Source: Hemerocallis citrina (taxonomy: Eukaryota > Streptophyta > Magnoliopsida > Asparagales > Asphodelaceae). From it: DNA of 64,000 nucleotides. Every line of letters starts with the position of its first letter. Position 1 is the stretch's first letter. Below are positions 25,801 to 37,400 of the stretch, piece by piece. The position numbers and the translations under genes were made by a program. Location of the stretch: positions 263,722,073 to 263,786,072 of the forward strand of contig CM030362.1 of the NCBI GenBank assembly GCA_017893485.1, read 5' to 3'. The notes beneath the pieces are model-generated. The model was not told the origin of the DNA and searched no databases. It saw only the letters and a program-made list of their open reading frames with translations.

Positions 25801-26548
25801 TAGGGTAGTCGACGGATGTTTACCATACTCTAAAGAATATGTATATACTGGGGCTAGAAGGGCATTTACGGGATTATCATCACGATATAATAGCCAGGGA
25901 GGCTGGGATCTGTTAATATAAGCCAGGGAGGCTAGCCAGGGAGGCTGAGATCCGTATCTGTGAAATAACTCTAAAACTTGTTTTATTACTGGGTAGTCTC
26001 ATGGCGAGGGATCGAACCCTTTAATGTGGAGTACGTATGCGCTTGCCCTCAGACCTATGTAGTATGGGATGCATAGAATCTGAACAAGTGTGCATTAGTG
26101 TCATCCTAGTGTAGAATTGTGTGCATTAGGCATTAAGGCATGACATACACTTATGTTTAGAATAATCACCTTTGACACTTTACTTGTTCATTCAATCTTT
26201 GTTTGTGATTTGTTAAAGTATGAGATCGTTATACAATTCCCGGCATAGAGAGGATAGCCGTGTATAACATTTCGTCAGTTGTAAGTAACTGACGTGCCCA
26301 CAGATTAACATGCAGGTAAAGGACTATTCATGGAGCTATAAAGTGGATATGCTGATGCTGTTTTATTTTAAAGATGTTGTAAATGTTTTATTGTAAATTT
26401 CATTCTTCCGCTGTGCAAAACCAAGTTGTAATTGAACTCTGATGTATTGTGAATAAAAAGTTTTAAATTCCTTGTAAAATTGTACGAAGTGAAGTAAAGA
26501 TCCTGTGAAATCCCGAGTTTGTCCTTATTTTAAATTCGGGGTGTTACA
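22818..26548 (+). repeat. Element A LTR 4 (terminal 3' LTR)
   Basis: This 3731-bp LTR is followed directly by target duplication CTTTC rather than a primer site. One private difference was noticed: T at 26038 where the other LTRs have G. Its stem-loop is at 26273-26294. Confidence 0.9.
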
Positions 26549-27349
26549 CTTTCAAGCCGCCTCATTTTGAATCCTACAACGGAGAGTCTGACCCGGTTGA
26601 TCATATTAAGAGTTTTAAAACCCTAATGATGATCCATCAAGCCTCGGACGCACTCCTCTGCAAGGCATTCCCAGCAACGTTGAAGGGACCAGCGAGAGAA
26701 TGGTACTTCTGGTTATCCCTAGCCCCTATCTTCTCATTTGACCAGTTTGAGGAGCTCTTCCTCACCTACTTCATTAGCAGCTGCCGAGCTGAGAAAATAA
26801 GTTCATCCTTGCTAGCCCTCAGTCAAAGGAAATGTGAGCACCTAAGAGATTATGTTCGGTGCATTACTGCCGAAGCTCGGTCTATTGCCTCTCTCGACCA
26901 ATCAGTAGCCTCTGCAGCATTCAGATACAACGTCAATAACGCTGACCTCAAGGCGTCCCTTGCCAAGAAGCCTTATCGGAACTACTCAGAACTCTTACTT
27001 GTGAGTGAGAAGTACATCCGAGCTGAAGAGACTCTCAACTCCTCCAGTCGAGAAGAGCCCTCTTTCGGGAACGGAAGAATGCAAACGAAGAAGGATCCTA
27101 GAAATTCCAGAAAGACGACAATGGTCAGCACCACCTACTCCTCGTTTTGAGAAGTTCACCCCTCTCAATGTCAGTATATCAGCAGTTCTCATGGAGGTGG
27201 ATAAGGAAGGGCTACTCTGCGCTCTCCCTAGAATGAATACCCCAACGAAGAGGAGAAACAGAGACAAATGGTTCTGCTTCCATAGGGATCATGGCCACGA
27301 CACGGATTTTCAGGCTCTCAAGCAGGAGATCAAAGAGCTTATACAGTAA
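26549..27349 (+). pseudogene. Element E gag core, C-terminal part
   Basis: After the second copy of the target duplication the frame reads a typical plant gypsy gag (FESYNGESDPVDHIKSF, then LKGPAREWYFWL and FDQFEELFLTYF). This is the retrotransposon gag capsid domain. The frame shifts near 27100, and a second frame continues with FCFHRDHGHDTDF, which resembles the segment just before protease in Tat-like elements. A stop occurs at 27347-27349, followed by more stops up to 27530. Gag proteins form the particle in which the element RNA is copied; this one is inactive. Confidence 0.8.
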
Positions 27350-27534
27350 GGGCACCTAGCCAAGTTCGTCAGAAAGGACAGAGCCGATCCTCCTACACCC
27401 TGAGGAGCTAACAAGAGGGCCGAGAAGCCTTCTGAGTCCTAAGACTCAGAGCCTGGAGCAATCCTCTATTTAATCCACAGAGGGCCTATGGGGGAAGAAT
27501 CAAACTCCTCCCGAAATGCCTTCATCTGAGAAGT

Positions 27535-28080
27535 TTATTCAATATAGAACTTTCCCCCGCCTAAAAGCCTTGGGATTCCAGTGACGTTCTCAGACAGGGA
27601 TCTAGAAGCTGTCCAAACACCCCACTGTGATGCCCTCATCATCAGTCTCAGCATGGTCAACCATGAAGTGCGCTGGGTCCTAGTCGACAATGACAGTTCC
27701 GTCAATATCCTCTTCCTCGAAGCCTTCCAAGGCCTCGAGCTTTCTCGAGATCGTCTCATGACTGCCAGATACACACTCCACGAGTTCTCTGGGGTTCCAG
27801 TATCAATCGAAGAAATAGTCACTCTTGATGTGACCACAGGAAAAGCTCCGACAACCCACACAGAGGCAATGGACTTCATGGTCGTCATTGTGAATGCCGC
27901 TTACAATGTCATTCTGGGCCAACCAAGCCTAACAGTACTTCATACCGTACCCTCAGCCTTTCACATGAAAATGAAGTCCCGACCTTAGCAGGAGTAGGGG
28001 AAGTCAACAGAAACCACGAGACAGCACGAAGGTGCTACACAACTACAATGGGCGGCTTGGTCCTCCCACTTAAAGCATTA
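27535..28080 (+). pseudogene. Element E aspartic protease-like region
   Basis: The segment reads RWVLVDNDSSVNILFLEAF and later NVILGQPSL, the pattern of plant gypsy retropepsins. The family's usual active-site triplet D-T/S/N-G is here D-N-D, with the Gly lost. It is followed by GEVN...ARRCY-like residues (around 27996-28040) that normally lead into the linker before RT. No RT follows; the sequence passes straight to the 3' untranslated region, showing that the rest of pol was deleted. Confidence 0.75.
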
Positions 28081-28467
28081 GAGCTCCCCCAATAGAACAG
28101 TCAAGTCCTTCCCGAACTAGTTGATGAACACAAGGAGATCCCCATTTTCTGAGAAGGCAGACTTGGAATACAAAGCATCAAATGAAGTACCATGAGGGTG
28201 CCTAACACGCTCTCGTATAAGTAGGCTTTCAGTTTTCAATAAGGTCGGGGCTTTTTGCGATACGGCCAAAGCATGTAATAACGGCTTGTCCCTATCAAGG
28301 CAACCACTTAGTATGTTTCAATAAAACTTAGTGTTTCTTATCAAGATCATTGCATTTTCTTCATGCCTATCTTCCTAAGTCACATCTACGACTCGTTAAA
28401 TGATAAGTTCGGAGTCCAGCTTGTCTCCCAGGGCTGCTCCCACAACTTGCTAGGCTCGAAAGACGAG
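28081..28467 (+). other. Element E 3' region, left part
   Basis: No gene is present. The stretch near 28405-28460 (GTTCGGAGTCCAGCTT, TGCTCCCACAACTTGC) already resembles the minisatellite units that continue at 50106, on the far side of element B. The two sides are joined by the ACGAG target duplication. Confidence 0.65.
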
Positions 28468-28570
28468 TGTAACACCCCTGCCCCAAGCTCAGACAATTTA
28501 TACAATTTAGAAGATAAATTATTTATAGTATAGTACAACTGCCCATCACAGGCTGCCTCTCAAAAGGTTG
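28468..28570 (-). repeat. Element B 3' LTR, terminal part
   Basis: These 103 bp match 49665-49767 with about five differences. Element C interrupts the LTR here; it continues at 49193. Confidence 0.85.
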
Positions 28571-29417
28571 TGTCACACCCCGCTTTCCAAAAATACGGAA
28601 TACGAGCATGTGACGAAGCCCAGCGAATGATTTTCATCATTTATAAGCTATAGGATCGACTCAGCATCATAAAAAGAAATATAACAAGATATACACAACC
28701 ACGCATGCATGAATAATTTATTAATCAACAGAAACAATTGAAATAAAATAATAATATCCCAAATAATTTTCAGATCTGGATCAAAAGATAAAACTTCAGG
28801 ACTACAAGCCCGTTACAAGTTTTAAGTAGCAACAGAAATAAATAACTCAAATACAAAATAATTAAAGCAAGCTTGTCCCCAAGCGAAGCCTAGAACGTTT
28901 CCTCACCAATTCCAGCAGGCAACTTGTCTCCAAAGTCTGTATATATATATATATATAAGGAAAATACAAAAAAAAAGACAAACACCCGTATTGCAAGTTA
29001 GGGCTGCAAGTAGTACAAGTAAGGGTATGAAAATAGATACAAGAAAATATGAAACAAGATCTGGAATAAAAAATGTATAACATGATATAATAGGGATGCA
29101 ACAAGTAGTGGAGTTCTAAAGACTAGCTAGCAAGTAAGACAACTCAGGTAACAAGATTGGATAACAAGTACAAATAGTGGAACAAGAGACAAGTGAATAT
29201 GTAATTGTATCAAGCATCAAGTAACAAGTATCACGTAGGGTATCAAGTGTGTACAAGTAACTAGTTAATCTTAAGTCTAATGTTTAATTCTAGCTATGTA
29301 GCACTTCATGCATCCATACTTTTACTACATGGTTGCTACATACAATCAGTTACGGTTAGGCCTAGTGGTGGATTTTATAGGGCGGTGTACTCAGGGATCA
29401 AGTATCAAGCAATCTAT

Positions 29418-29605
29418 GTTCATGAATCGAGTAATCATATAACTAGTTTATGTGTCAAGTCATAACAAGACAAGTCATGAATCAAATATATACTAGTTCA
29501 TGAATCGAGTAATAACAAGTCCATGAATCGAATAATAATATACTAGTTCATGGATCAATTAATATACTAGTTCATGAATCGAATAATAATATAACTAGTT
29601 CATAA
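29418..29605 (+). repeat. Degenerate repeats of ACTAGTTCATGAATCGA in element C LTR
   Basis: Several iterations of ACTAGTTCATGAATCGA with AATAATA spacers occur here, with a counterpart at 46618-46805 in the other LTR. They are LTR substructure, not CRISPR-like: unit lengths vary and no unique spacers separate them. Confidence 0.65.
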
Positions 29606-31608
29606 AGCATGTATCAAGTGGAAAACACGGGCTCCCTTCCGAGTACACTTACCTATATTGTCCACTACTATAGTCATTCCCTTAAACCCCGGCTTATTAT
29701 TTATTATTATTCACAAACAAGCATGGAAGTGTGCGAAACAGGTCATGTAAACATGATCAAGAACATGGAACAAGTTTAAGATAATTATAAAGCATATTCG
29801 AGGGTCAACACAAATTAAGATTATCAAGAACTACGAGAATTACAAATTCTGGACAGCATGACGTTGCTGCACCAAAACTACGATTTCCATTGCTACAAGA
29901 TAGCAAATGTGGATCCGTCAGAAGGCCTAGAAACTAGACTTTGCCCAGTTCCAACGCATATAATTAAGACACATAAAGGTTATAGAATCAGGTGTCAAAA
30001 CAGCAAACTACACAGGAATTGTGTTCAGCCGAAATTTGTAAAACCGAGTTTATACTTATGAAACAGGTTTGAAACTTTATTAATTAATTCTAAGAAAATT
30101 AGAGAATGTTATCTAGGGTGTCTAGTATCAGCATGCAAAATTTCAATTTATTTACTTACTAGTAGCATTGTTAAAATAATTGTAAACCAAAGTGGTGCAG
30201 CAGTTTTTATGAATCCGCAATTACAGACATAGCAGCAGTAAAACTACGATATCTCCTAAACCGTAACTCGGAATTCAATTCTGTCAAAAGGGTGATAAAC
30301 TAGACGTCTAGGCCTAAGTTTCATATTCAGGACCCAAGTTCAGATTCTAATTTAATCGGGGTCGAAACAGCAAGCCAAGACAGGACATAAACTAAATAAG
30401 ATACTTTTTGCATGAAATGTATCATAATTATACTAGTTGTGAACAAATGTATCAATGAACGGTTGTGACTCTTAGATCATGTAATAGATAAGGCGAAATA
30501 TGAGATCATCAACGATAAACAAAGAGGAGTCACATTTACAATCTACTTGCAGTATTTTGAAGGAAATGCTTGTACTAGAAAACGAAATCTACAAGAAGAC
30601 ACTTGCCTTGATTGGATGAGGCGTTGATCGATGATCGAGATCGGATGGCCCACATTGAGAGATCAAGATGATCAGATCAACGGACGGCCCAGAACGCTTT
30701 GATGGTGAGATCAGATGATCACAATCGGGAGGAAATCGGGTGGTTCAGATTCAATCAACCAATTCCCTCCCCTTCACTGATCAACAACAGCGTCTATGGC
30801 AGCGACAACTATAGGCGGCGTGAGGCTGGCCTGGCGGCAGAAGGTGGGGTTCCGACGGTGGGCGACAGCGACGTTGAGGGAAGCTCGCCGCAGGAAGACA
30901 ACGGCGGAAGGCCGAGGAGCTGGTTGTCGGCGTGAAAGGCGGTAAGGAGGAGGGTCGCTGCTGTCGGAGGGAGACACAGCATAGGGGAGGCACTATCGAG
31001 GTGCTGGTGTCACCTGGGCTACTGCGGTTGCTGAGGGGCTATCGGCGATGCCGACTATCGCTACTGGCATGGCGCGTCGCGACTGGGAGGCAGGGGAGCG
31101 TCTGGGGTAGCGGCGTCGCTCTGGCTGTCGTGCGACAAGGCGGTGGACGGCGATGGAGGAAGGCGAAACAACGGCAAGAAGGTGCATTCGCTCAAGGGGC
31201 GGCTGAGAGGCGTTGCAGCGATGGGTCGTCGGGGGAATCGCCAAGAGGAAGAAGCACATGGGAAGGGAGCGACGGGCGAGGGGGTAGCTGTCTGTCGCTG
31301 CTGCGGGGTAGCTGGCATCACGGCGCACTGGACTGAGGCACAGCACAGAAGTAGGGGATGGAGGGGGGGTCGATGAGAGTAGAAAAGGGAAACGATGAAC
31401 AGGCGGCTACTATGTGGGGGTTGCACAGTAATAGGGGGCTAGGGGTTGATTAGGGTTAGGGTGTGGGAGTTAGGGTATTTAAATAGTATAGAATAGGATA
31501 ATGGGTTTTAGGTAGGATCCAATAGGAAATTGGATAATGGGTTTTGGGTTAAAAATCCAATAGGAAAACAATTAGGATTATAGGGTTTATAAAACATACA
31601 TATATACA

Positions 31609-31844
31609 TCTATACTATTATTAAGCAAAGCCCCATTTTGGTGGCTTTTTACTACTATACCCCCATCAACATAAAAGGCTAAACAAATATCTAGGGTTAT
31701 AAAATGTAATTTGCATGACTAATAGATCTATACTATTATTAAGCAAAGCCCCATTTTGGCGGCTTTTTACTACTATGCCCCCATCAACATAAAAGGCTAA
31801 ACAAATATCTAGGGTTATAAAATGTAATTTGCATGACTAATAGA
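31609..31844 (+). repeat. Duplicated Helitron 5' terminus
   Basis: The first 118 bp (31609-31726) are repeated in tandem at 31727-31844 with very few changes (GGTGG/GGCGG, CTATAC/CTATGC). Both copies begin TCTATACTATTATTAAGC, so there are two candidate 5' ends. Confidence 0.9.
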
Positions 31845-31871
31845 TTAAATTGTACATGCACAATTTATTGT

Positions 31872-32295
31872 TCAATTTTTCTAATGCTCTCATACAGTGG
31901 GAAAGCTCAAACATTTAAACCATTTATTAACAGGTGCGAAAGCTCATGTGAAAGCTCAAACCTGTGTGAAAGCTCAAACATCTAAGCTCAAACATTTTTA
32001 TCTGTGTGAAAGCTCATACAGGTGCCTAAAATTCATTCATACCCATTCATACCCATTCAAACACTTATTGTTCAATTTTTCTAATGCCCTCATACAGTGT
32101 GAAAGCTCAAACATTTAAACCCTTTATTAACAGGTGCGAAAGCTCATGTGAAAGCTCAAACATCTAAGCTCAAACATTTTTACCTGTCTGAAAACTCATA
32201 AAGGTGCTTAGTACATTTAAACCCTTTATTAACAGGTGCTTAAAATTCATTCATACCTATTCATACCCATTCAAACCCTTTATTAACAGAAGGTT
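31872..32295 (+). repeat. Helitron subterminal direct repeats
   Basis: Two ~200-bp units, each starting near TTCAATTTTTCTAATG (31874 and 32070), are built from shorter GTGAAAGCTCAAACAT and CCCTTTATTAACAGGTGC iterations. No coding content was recognised. The segment around 32380-32470 (before GGTATGTGG) looks exon-like but matches nothing I know. Confidence 0.7.
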
Positions 32296-32828
32296 TTTCC
32301 ATCCCCTGACTGCAGCAACAGAGAAACTGAATACATGTTAATTTGAACTGATTTGATCTAATTGTTTTATTCCAATTCAGTTTCTGTATGCGCAAAGAGT
32401 CAGAGCCATCTACAGTGTGTACGATATGTATCTGGAGTTGCTACAACTCTATTAGGATCAGGAGGTATGTGGCTTATTTTCTACAGTTTTTAGCACTTCA
32501 AACTATATATATCTTACTATTTTAACTCGAAAATATCTTACTATTTAAATTGTGCAGTATTTTAGCTACTGAATCATGGAAGATCTGTTTTCTATTAATT
32601 TTTGTTCAATGTTGCAGAATAGAACATGAAATTAAGAAGAAGAAAAGAAGAGACAAGACACCAGATTTAAGGTGGAAATGAGCTTAAATGAAGTAAATAT
32701 GGGATTATTATTTACACAAGGATGGAATGTCAAGTATAGAACCTATATTGTAAACAAGATCTCTCAATTATAACCACTGTTGCTATTTAAATTGTGCAGT
32801 ATTTTAGCTCCTATGTTTGAGTCTAATA

Positions 32829-33135
32829 AATTGTGCAGTATGATCATGATCTTCCTGTACTGATTAGGCTCAAACATTTAGCTTGAAAATGATCATGAAC
32901 TTCCTGTATCATCATAAATTGTGCAGTATGATCATGATCTTCCTGTATGATCATAAATTGTACAGTACGATATGTTTCAGTCTAATATATAGCACTTCAA
33001 ACTGTATATATCTTACTATTTTAGCTCGAAAATATCTTACTATTTAAATTGTGCAGTATGATCATGATCTTCCTGTACTCATTAGGCTCAAACATTTAGC
33101 TCGAAAATATTTACCTCTAAGATATTTTGTTGTAC
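32829..33135 (+). repeat. Repeats of TTGTGCAGTATGATCATGAT in the Helitron
   Basis: At least three near-copies of this 20-mer followed by CTTCCTGTA occur (near 32831, 32928 and 33052), plus a shorter one near 32956. They alternate with GGCTCAAACATTTAGCT. This is non-coding filler DNA. Confidence 0.65.
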
Positions 33136-33229
33136 CTATTAAGATCTGGTGTCTATAATTTCACCTGGCCCATTCAATGTTGTTCAATGTTGCAGAATAT
33201 CTTCCTGTACCTATTAAGATCATGAACTT

Positions 33230-33351
33230 AATGACCCACCTTGCCTACATAGAGGTCAATTTTTCCTGGTGCACCACCAACAAAACCAAAATCCGCATCC
33301 GCCATTTCACCTAGCCCATTCACTATACATCCCATGATAGCAATCTGGCAT
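33230..33351 (-). pseudogene. Captured exon of IspG/HDS (4-hydroxy-3-methylbut-2-enyl-diphosphate synthase)
   Basis: On the minus strand this reads [10 protein letters not shown] and [20 protein letters not shown], the conserved C-terminal segment of plastid IspG/HDS (penultimate MEP-pathway enzyme, Fe-S cluster domain). The Cys of MGCIVNG is one of the cluster ligands in the family. Splice-like borders flank it: AG before the first codon (complement around 33350) and AAG/GT after LYVGK (around 33238). The family's GPGEMAD is here GLGEMAD. Only one exon is present, lying antisense to the Helitron's own gene, so it is a captured gene fragment rather than a working enzyme. Confidence 0.85.
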
Positions 33352-33540
33352 AAAGATTACATATATAATTTAGATTGTATGTAACACCCAACCTTCATAC
33401 AACAGTGTGGTTTCTTCTGAAAATTTCTTGAAACTGCATGGAGGTCAAAACTTCCTTGATATCTTTCTGATACAATCATACAACAGTGTGGTTTCTTCCG
33501 AAAATTGTGTGCACACTTCATTGAACTAAACATCTTTGCT

Positions 33541-33915
33541 ATTTAGACTTCTTAGAGAAACAGGGGTTTCACATCTCCATAGGTATTTCACTTACAATAA
33601 ACATATCCTTTTAATATTTTTCTAAAAACATTTTAGAAAAATACCTTCCAAATAGTATATTGATTGCAAAATATTTCTTTCCTTGAAACTGTATGAATAG
33701 TGTTAAGCAAGCAATCAGATTATAAAGTTATAGCAGCTTCACAACTGTTTGCAAGAAATTTCATCCTCAAACTAGGAAAGAAATATTTTGCAATCAATAT
33801 ACTATTTGGAAGGTATTCTTTGAAAAAGTTTTTAGAAAAATATTAAAAGGATATGTTTATTGTAAGTGAAATACCTATGGAGATGTGAAACCCCTGTTCT
33901 CTAAGAAGTCTAAAT
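33541..33915. repeat. Large inverted repeat inside the Helitron
   Basis: Arms at 33541-33683 and 33774-33915 (~142 bp each) are near-perfect complements around a ~90-bp spacer. Left-arm start ATTTAGACTTCTTAG pairs with right-arm end CTAAGAAGTCTAAAT. Outer segments (33501-33516 and 33923-33937) extend the pairing imperfectly. A transcript would fold into a long hairpin. Confidence 0.85.
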
Positions 33916-34494
33916 AACAACAGTGTGCGCACAATTTCAGAAACTGCATGTTTAGTTCGTATATGATATATATCATTCATTAGTAGTGTTCAGTTCAAAG
34001 ACATTAGTTAACTGATATATACTTTTATCTATTTGTAACTCAGATCTTTGTTTGAGTCTAATATACAGGCATTTGTTTCTAATTTTGATAAATTTTACAG
34101 TCCCACATGAACAAGGATCATGGGGAAGAAACAAAAGCAATAGTACAGCACTCTAATTTAGTTTCTGATTTAAGGTTCCCTATATTTCCAGGTAGACTAT
34201 GCTCTTATGCTGGACATGGATAGCCTTGGTTTCAATGTTAAGGTGTGATTATTTTTTGAAAATTATTTCTTTTTTTTATTTCCAGCTACTGGTATATCAT
34301 GAGTACACCTGACTGCTTACTTATTTGCTATCATTCATTTACATATAACATGTGCTTTTAACTGACAATCAACTGAAAAAAAGTGATGTGTATATTTATA
34401 TGTACAAAATAAAATGTAAATCTGTTGCTTACATGCGTTTGTGAGGATTTCATCTGCAGATAACCATCTGTTGCTTACATGTAAATCTGTTGCT

Positions 34495-37400
34495 TATTTG
34501 CTATCATTCACTTCGATGGGAGTTCATTACGATGCAAGTCTCACCAATGGTTGTGACGGAATCTATACTTTTAGAGCCCAAGGGGCGATATACCATAGGA
34601 TAGGAAGTCTACTACCTGTTCAACGCCCTAATTGGATAGGTAGCCTACAACCTGCTGGACCCCCTAGGCCAAGATATCTACAATTGTACATATATGATAC
34701 TGAGCATGAAATTGAAAATAGAATGAGGGAAAATACTGGGATGCGGACACACATAGTTGAAAAACTGAAGACGATCTTAAATCACCATAACCCTTTCGTG
34801 CATCAATTTAGGCGAATGGCTGTGAGAGAGGATTTACCAAATTGTAGATTGTTGCTTAAAGACCAATCCTTGGGAGGTCACCAGTACAATCTTCCTACAG
34901 CATCTCAGGTTGCAGCAATTATAGTCGGAGGTGAAGATCTAACAAACGTTGGGCCCCGGGAGACTATTGTGGAAACAATGGAAGGCAACTTACAGCTGAT
35001 TCCAGACACGGTCGGTTATTATGATCCTCTCCAGTACCCACTTTTACTTCCGTATGGGAACTATGGATGGGATGTCAACACCCATTGTTTAAATGGACAT
35101 CAAGTTACCTGTCGGGAATTTTATTCGTATATGCTTCAGGTAGTGTACTAATATGAACTATATATATTTCTCTTTCATACTATACTGATAAATAATGTTT
35201 TTGTTACAATTACAGATTAGAGCAAATGATACATCAATACTACTTTGTGCCGGTAGATTACTACAACAATTTATTGTGGACACTTACGTGAAAATTGAGA
35301 TGCAAAGGTTACGATTTTTGCGGGCCAATCAAAAAACTATTAGAGCGGAGTTGTACCAAGGGTTACAGGATTTATTCAATGCGGGAGTACGAAATGCAGG
35401 TATGTAATTAGTAGATTGAAAACCTTATTATTTTTTCCATTTCCACCTGTATTTTATAGTGAATGGGAAGCTAATAGAAAAATACTTTTCCACTGTATTT
35501 ATAGGTTCAACCGAAAGAAAAATTATACTTCCCTCTTCGTATGTTGGTAGCCCGAGAGACATGTATAATCGGTATCAAGATGCCATGGCTTTAGTTCAGA
35601 GGTATGGAAAACCATATCTATTTATTACAATGACATGTAATCCATCATGGGATGAAATAACAAATGAATTGTTCTTGGGACAAGACCCTCAAGATAGGCC
35701 TGACTTGACAGTAAGGGTTTTCAAAGCAAAGCTAGAAGAACTAAAAAAAGATATTTATACCAGCGGAGTTTTAGGTTATGTTGCAGCTCATGTCCATGTA
35801 GTCGAGTTCCAAAAACGTGGATTGCCCCATGTTCATATGTTGGTCATTCTGAACGAACAAGACAAGCTGAATAATCCTGACGAGTATGACCACATTGTAC
35901 GGGCAGAGATTCCAGACCCAAATGTTGAACCTGAACTATATGAAATAGTTAAAAAGCATATGCTACATGGACCATGTGGTATAGTGAAACAAATTTCTCC
36001 TTGCATGAGGGAAAACAAGTGCAAAAAGGGATATCCGCGCCAATTTGCGGAGCAAACAGTACAAGGAGATGATTCGTATCCATTATATAGAAGACGTGAT
36101 AATGGGATTAGTATAGAGAAACATGGCATTTCCTTGGATAATCGATGGGTGGTTCCATATAATCCTTGGCTTTTGAAAAAATACAATTGTCATATCAATG
36201 TTGAAATATGCTCCAGTATCGATGGGTGGTTCCATATAATCATTGGCTTTCAGATACGTAGAGAAATCGATCAAAATGATGAGATCTCACAGTTTCTAGA
36301 TGCACGTTGGATTTGCCCACAGGAAGCATTGTGGAGGACTTTTAAGTTTCCAGTGCACAAAATATATCCAAGTGTGATAGCTCTTCATACACATCTTCCA
36401 AATATGCAGCAATTGACATACTATGCCGATCAACTGCTCGATGATGTTCTCAATAATGTGCAAACTTCAAAGACAATGTTGACTAAGTTTTTTCAAAAGA
36501 ATTAAGAAGATCCTGAAGCAAGAAATTTATTATATCGAGAATTTCCAGAAAAATATTGGAGGGTATCTGGAGATAAAAAATGGCAAAAGAGAGCAACTAC
36601 GCAACGAGCTATCGGTGGACTTTACACGGTTCCGCCAAATAAAGGAGACCGATATTATTTGCGCATCCTACTGAATCATGTTAGGGGACCAGTCTCATTT
36701 GATGATCTTCTTACAGTAGATGGGGTACCCTACTCCACTTTTAAGGAATCAGCTGAAAAGAGGGGGTTCTTAGAAAATGACAACAGCGTACGAGAATGTT
36801 TAATAGAAGCGGCAAGTACACATATGCCATCAGCGCTCCGGAGATTGTTTGCTACACTTTTGTTGTATTGTCAACCTACTGGTGTGCTGCAGTTGTGGAC
36901 TGAGTTCCACCCATATATGATGGAAGATTACTCTTCAACGAGTACCGTGAATGTGAATTCAAGCATGAATCGTCTATTACGTGATCTGAACACCATACTT
37001 CAACAGTATGATAAATGTAATGCAGATTATGGTCTCCCTGTACCCATATTTGATGATTTTACAAGTGGATCTACACGACAAATGATTGAAGATGAGAGAT
37101 CCATTATTGTTACGGATGATGATTTAAGCTGTATAAATTTGTTGAATTCGGGTCAGAAGCATGCTTTTGATGTGATCATCGAAGCTGTTAATTCGAAAAA
37201 AGAGATGGTATTCTTCATTGACGGTCCAGATAGTACTGGCAAGTCTTTTTTGTATAGAGCGGTGTTGGCATACCTTAGAAAAGAAGGACATATTCTATTA
37301 GCAACAGCATCGTCCGGAATCGCAGCTACGATATTACCGGGGGGAAGAACTGCTCACTCTAGGTTCAAAATTCCTATTAAAATTGGGCCTAAATCAACTT

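Larger units (their letters stand above)
5632..26548 (+). mobile_element. Element A: 20.9-kb tandem LTR-retrotransposon array (4 LTRs, 3 internal domains)
   Basis: The array runs LTR-internal-LTR-internal-LTR-internal-LTR with periods of 5730, 5728 and 5728 bp. Each LTR begins TGTAACACCCC and ends GGGGTGTTACA. The whole array is flanked by one 5-bp target duplication, CTTTC (5627-5631 and 26549-26553). Copies look identical by eye except for a TA-dinucleotide length change in internal domain 1 (near 10521-10535) and a G-to-T at 26038 in the last LTR. None of the copies encodes gag or pol, so this is a large non-autonomous (LARD-type) element. Single outer target duplications imply one integration followed by LTR-to-LTR expansion, or integration of a concatemer. 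Confidence 0.9.

Noticed and set aside
29418..29605. Regularly spaced repeats that might recall a CRISPR array
   Set aside because: Plant nuclear DNA, variable unit length, spacers that are themselves repeated, and no cas-like genes.
30699..31426. Cluster of overlapping GC-rich ORFs on both strands
   Set aside because: They lie just downstream of the minus-strand TATA of a C LTR and reappear in the other LTR with shifted frames; the GC-rich leader of the LTR explains them.
31440..31475. TTAGGGTTAGGG-like text suggesting interstitial telomere repeats
   Set aside because: Only two imperfect units, and not the plant TTTAGGG heptamer in tandem; it is part of the LTR promoter region.
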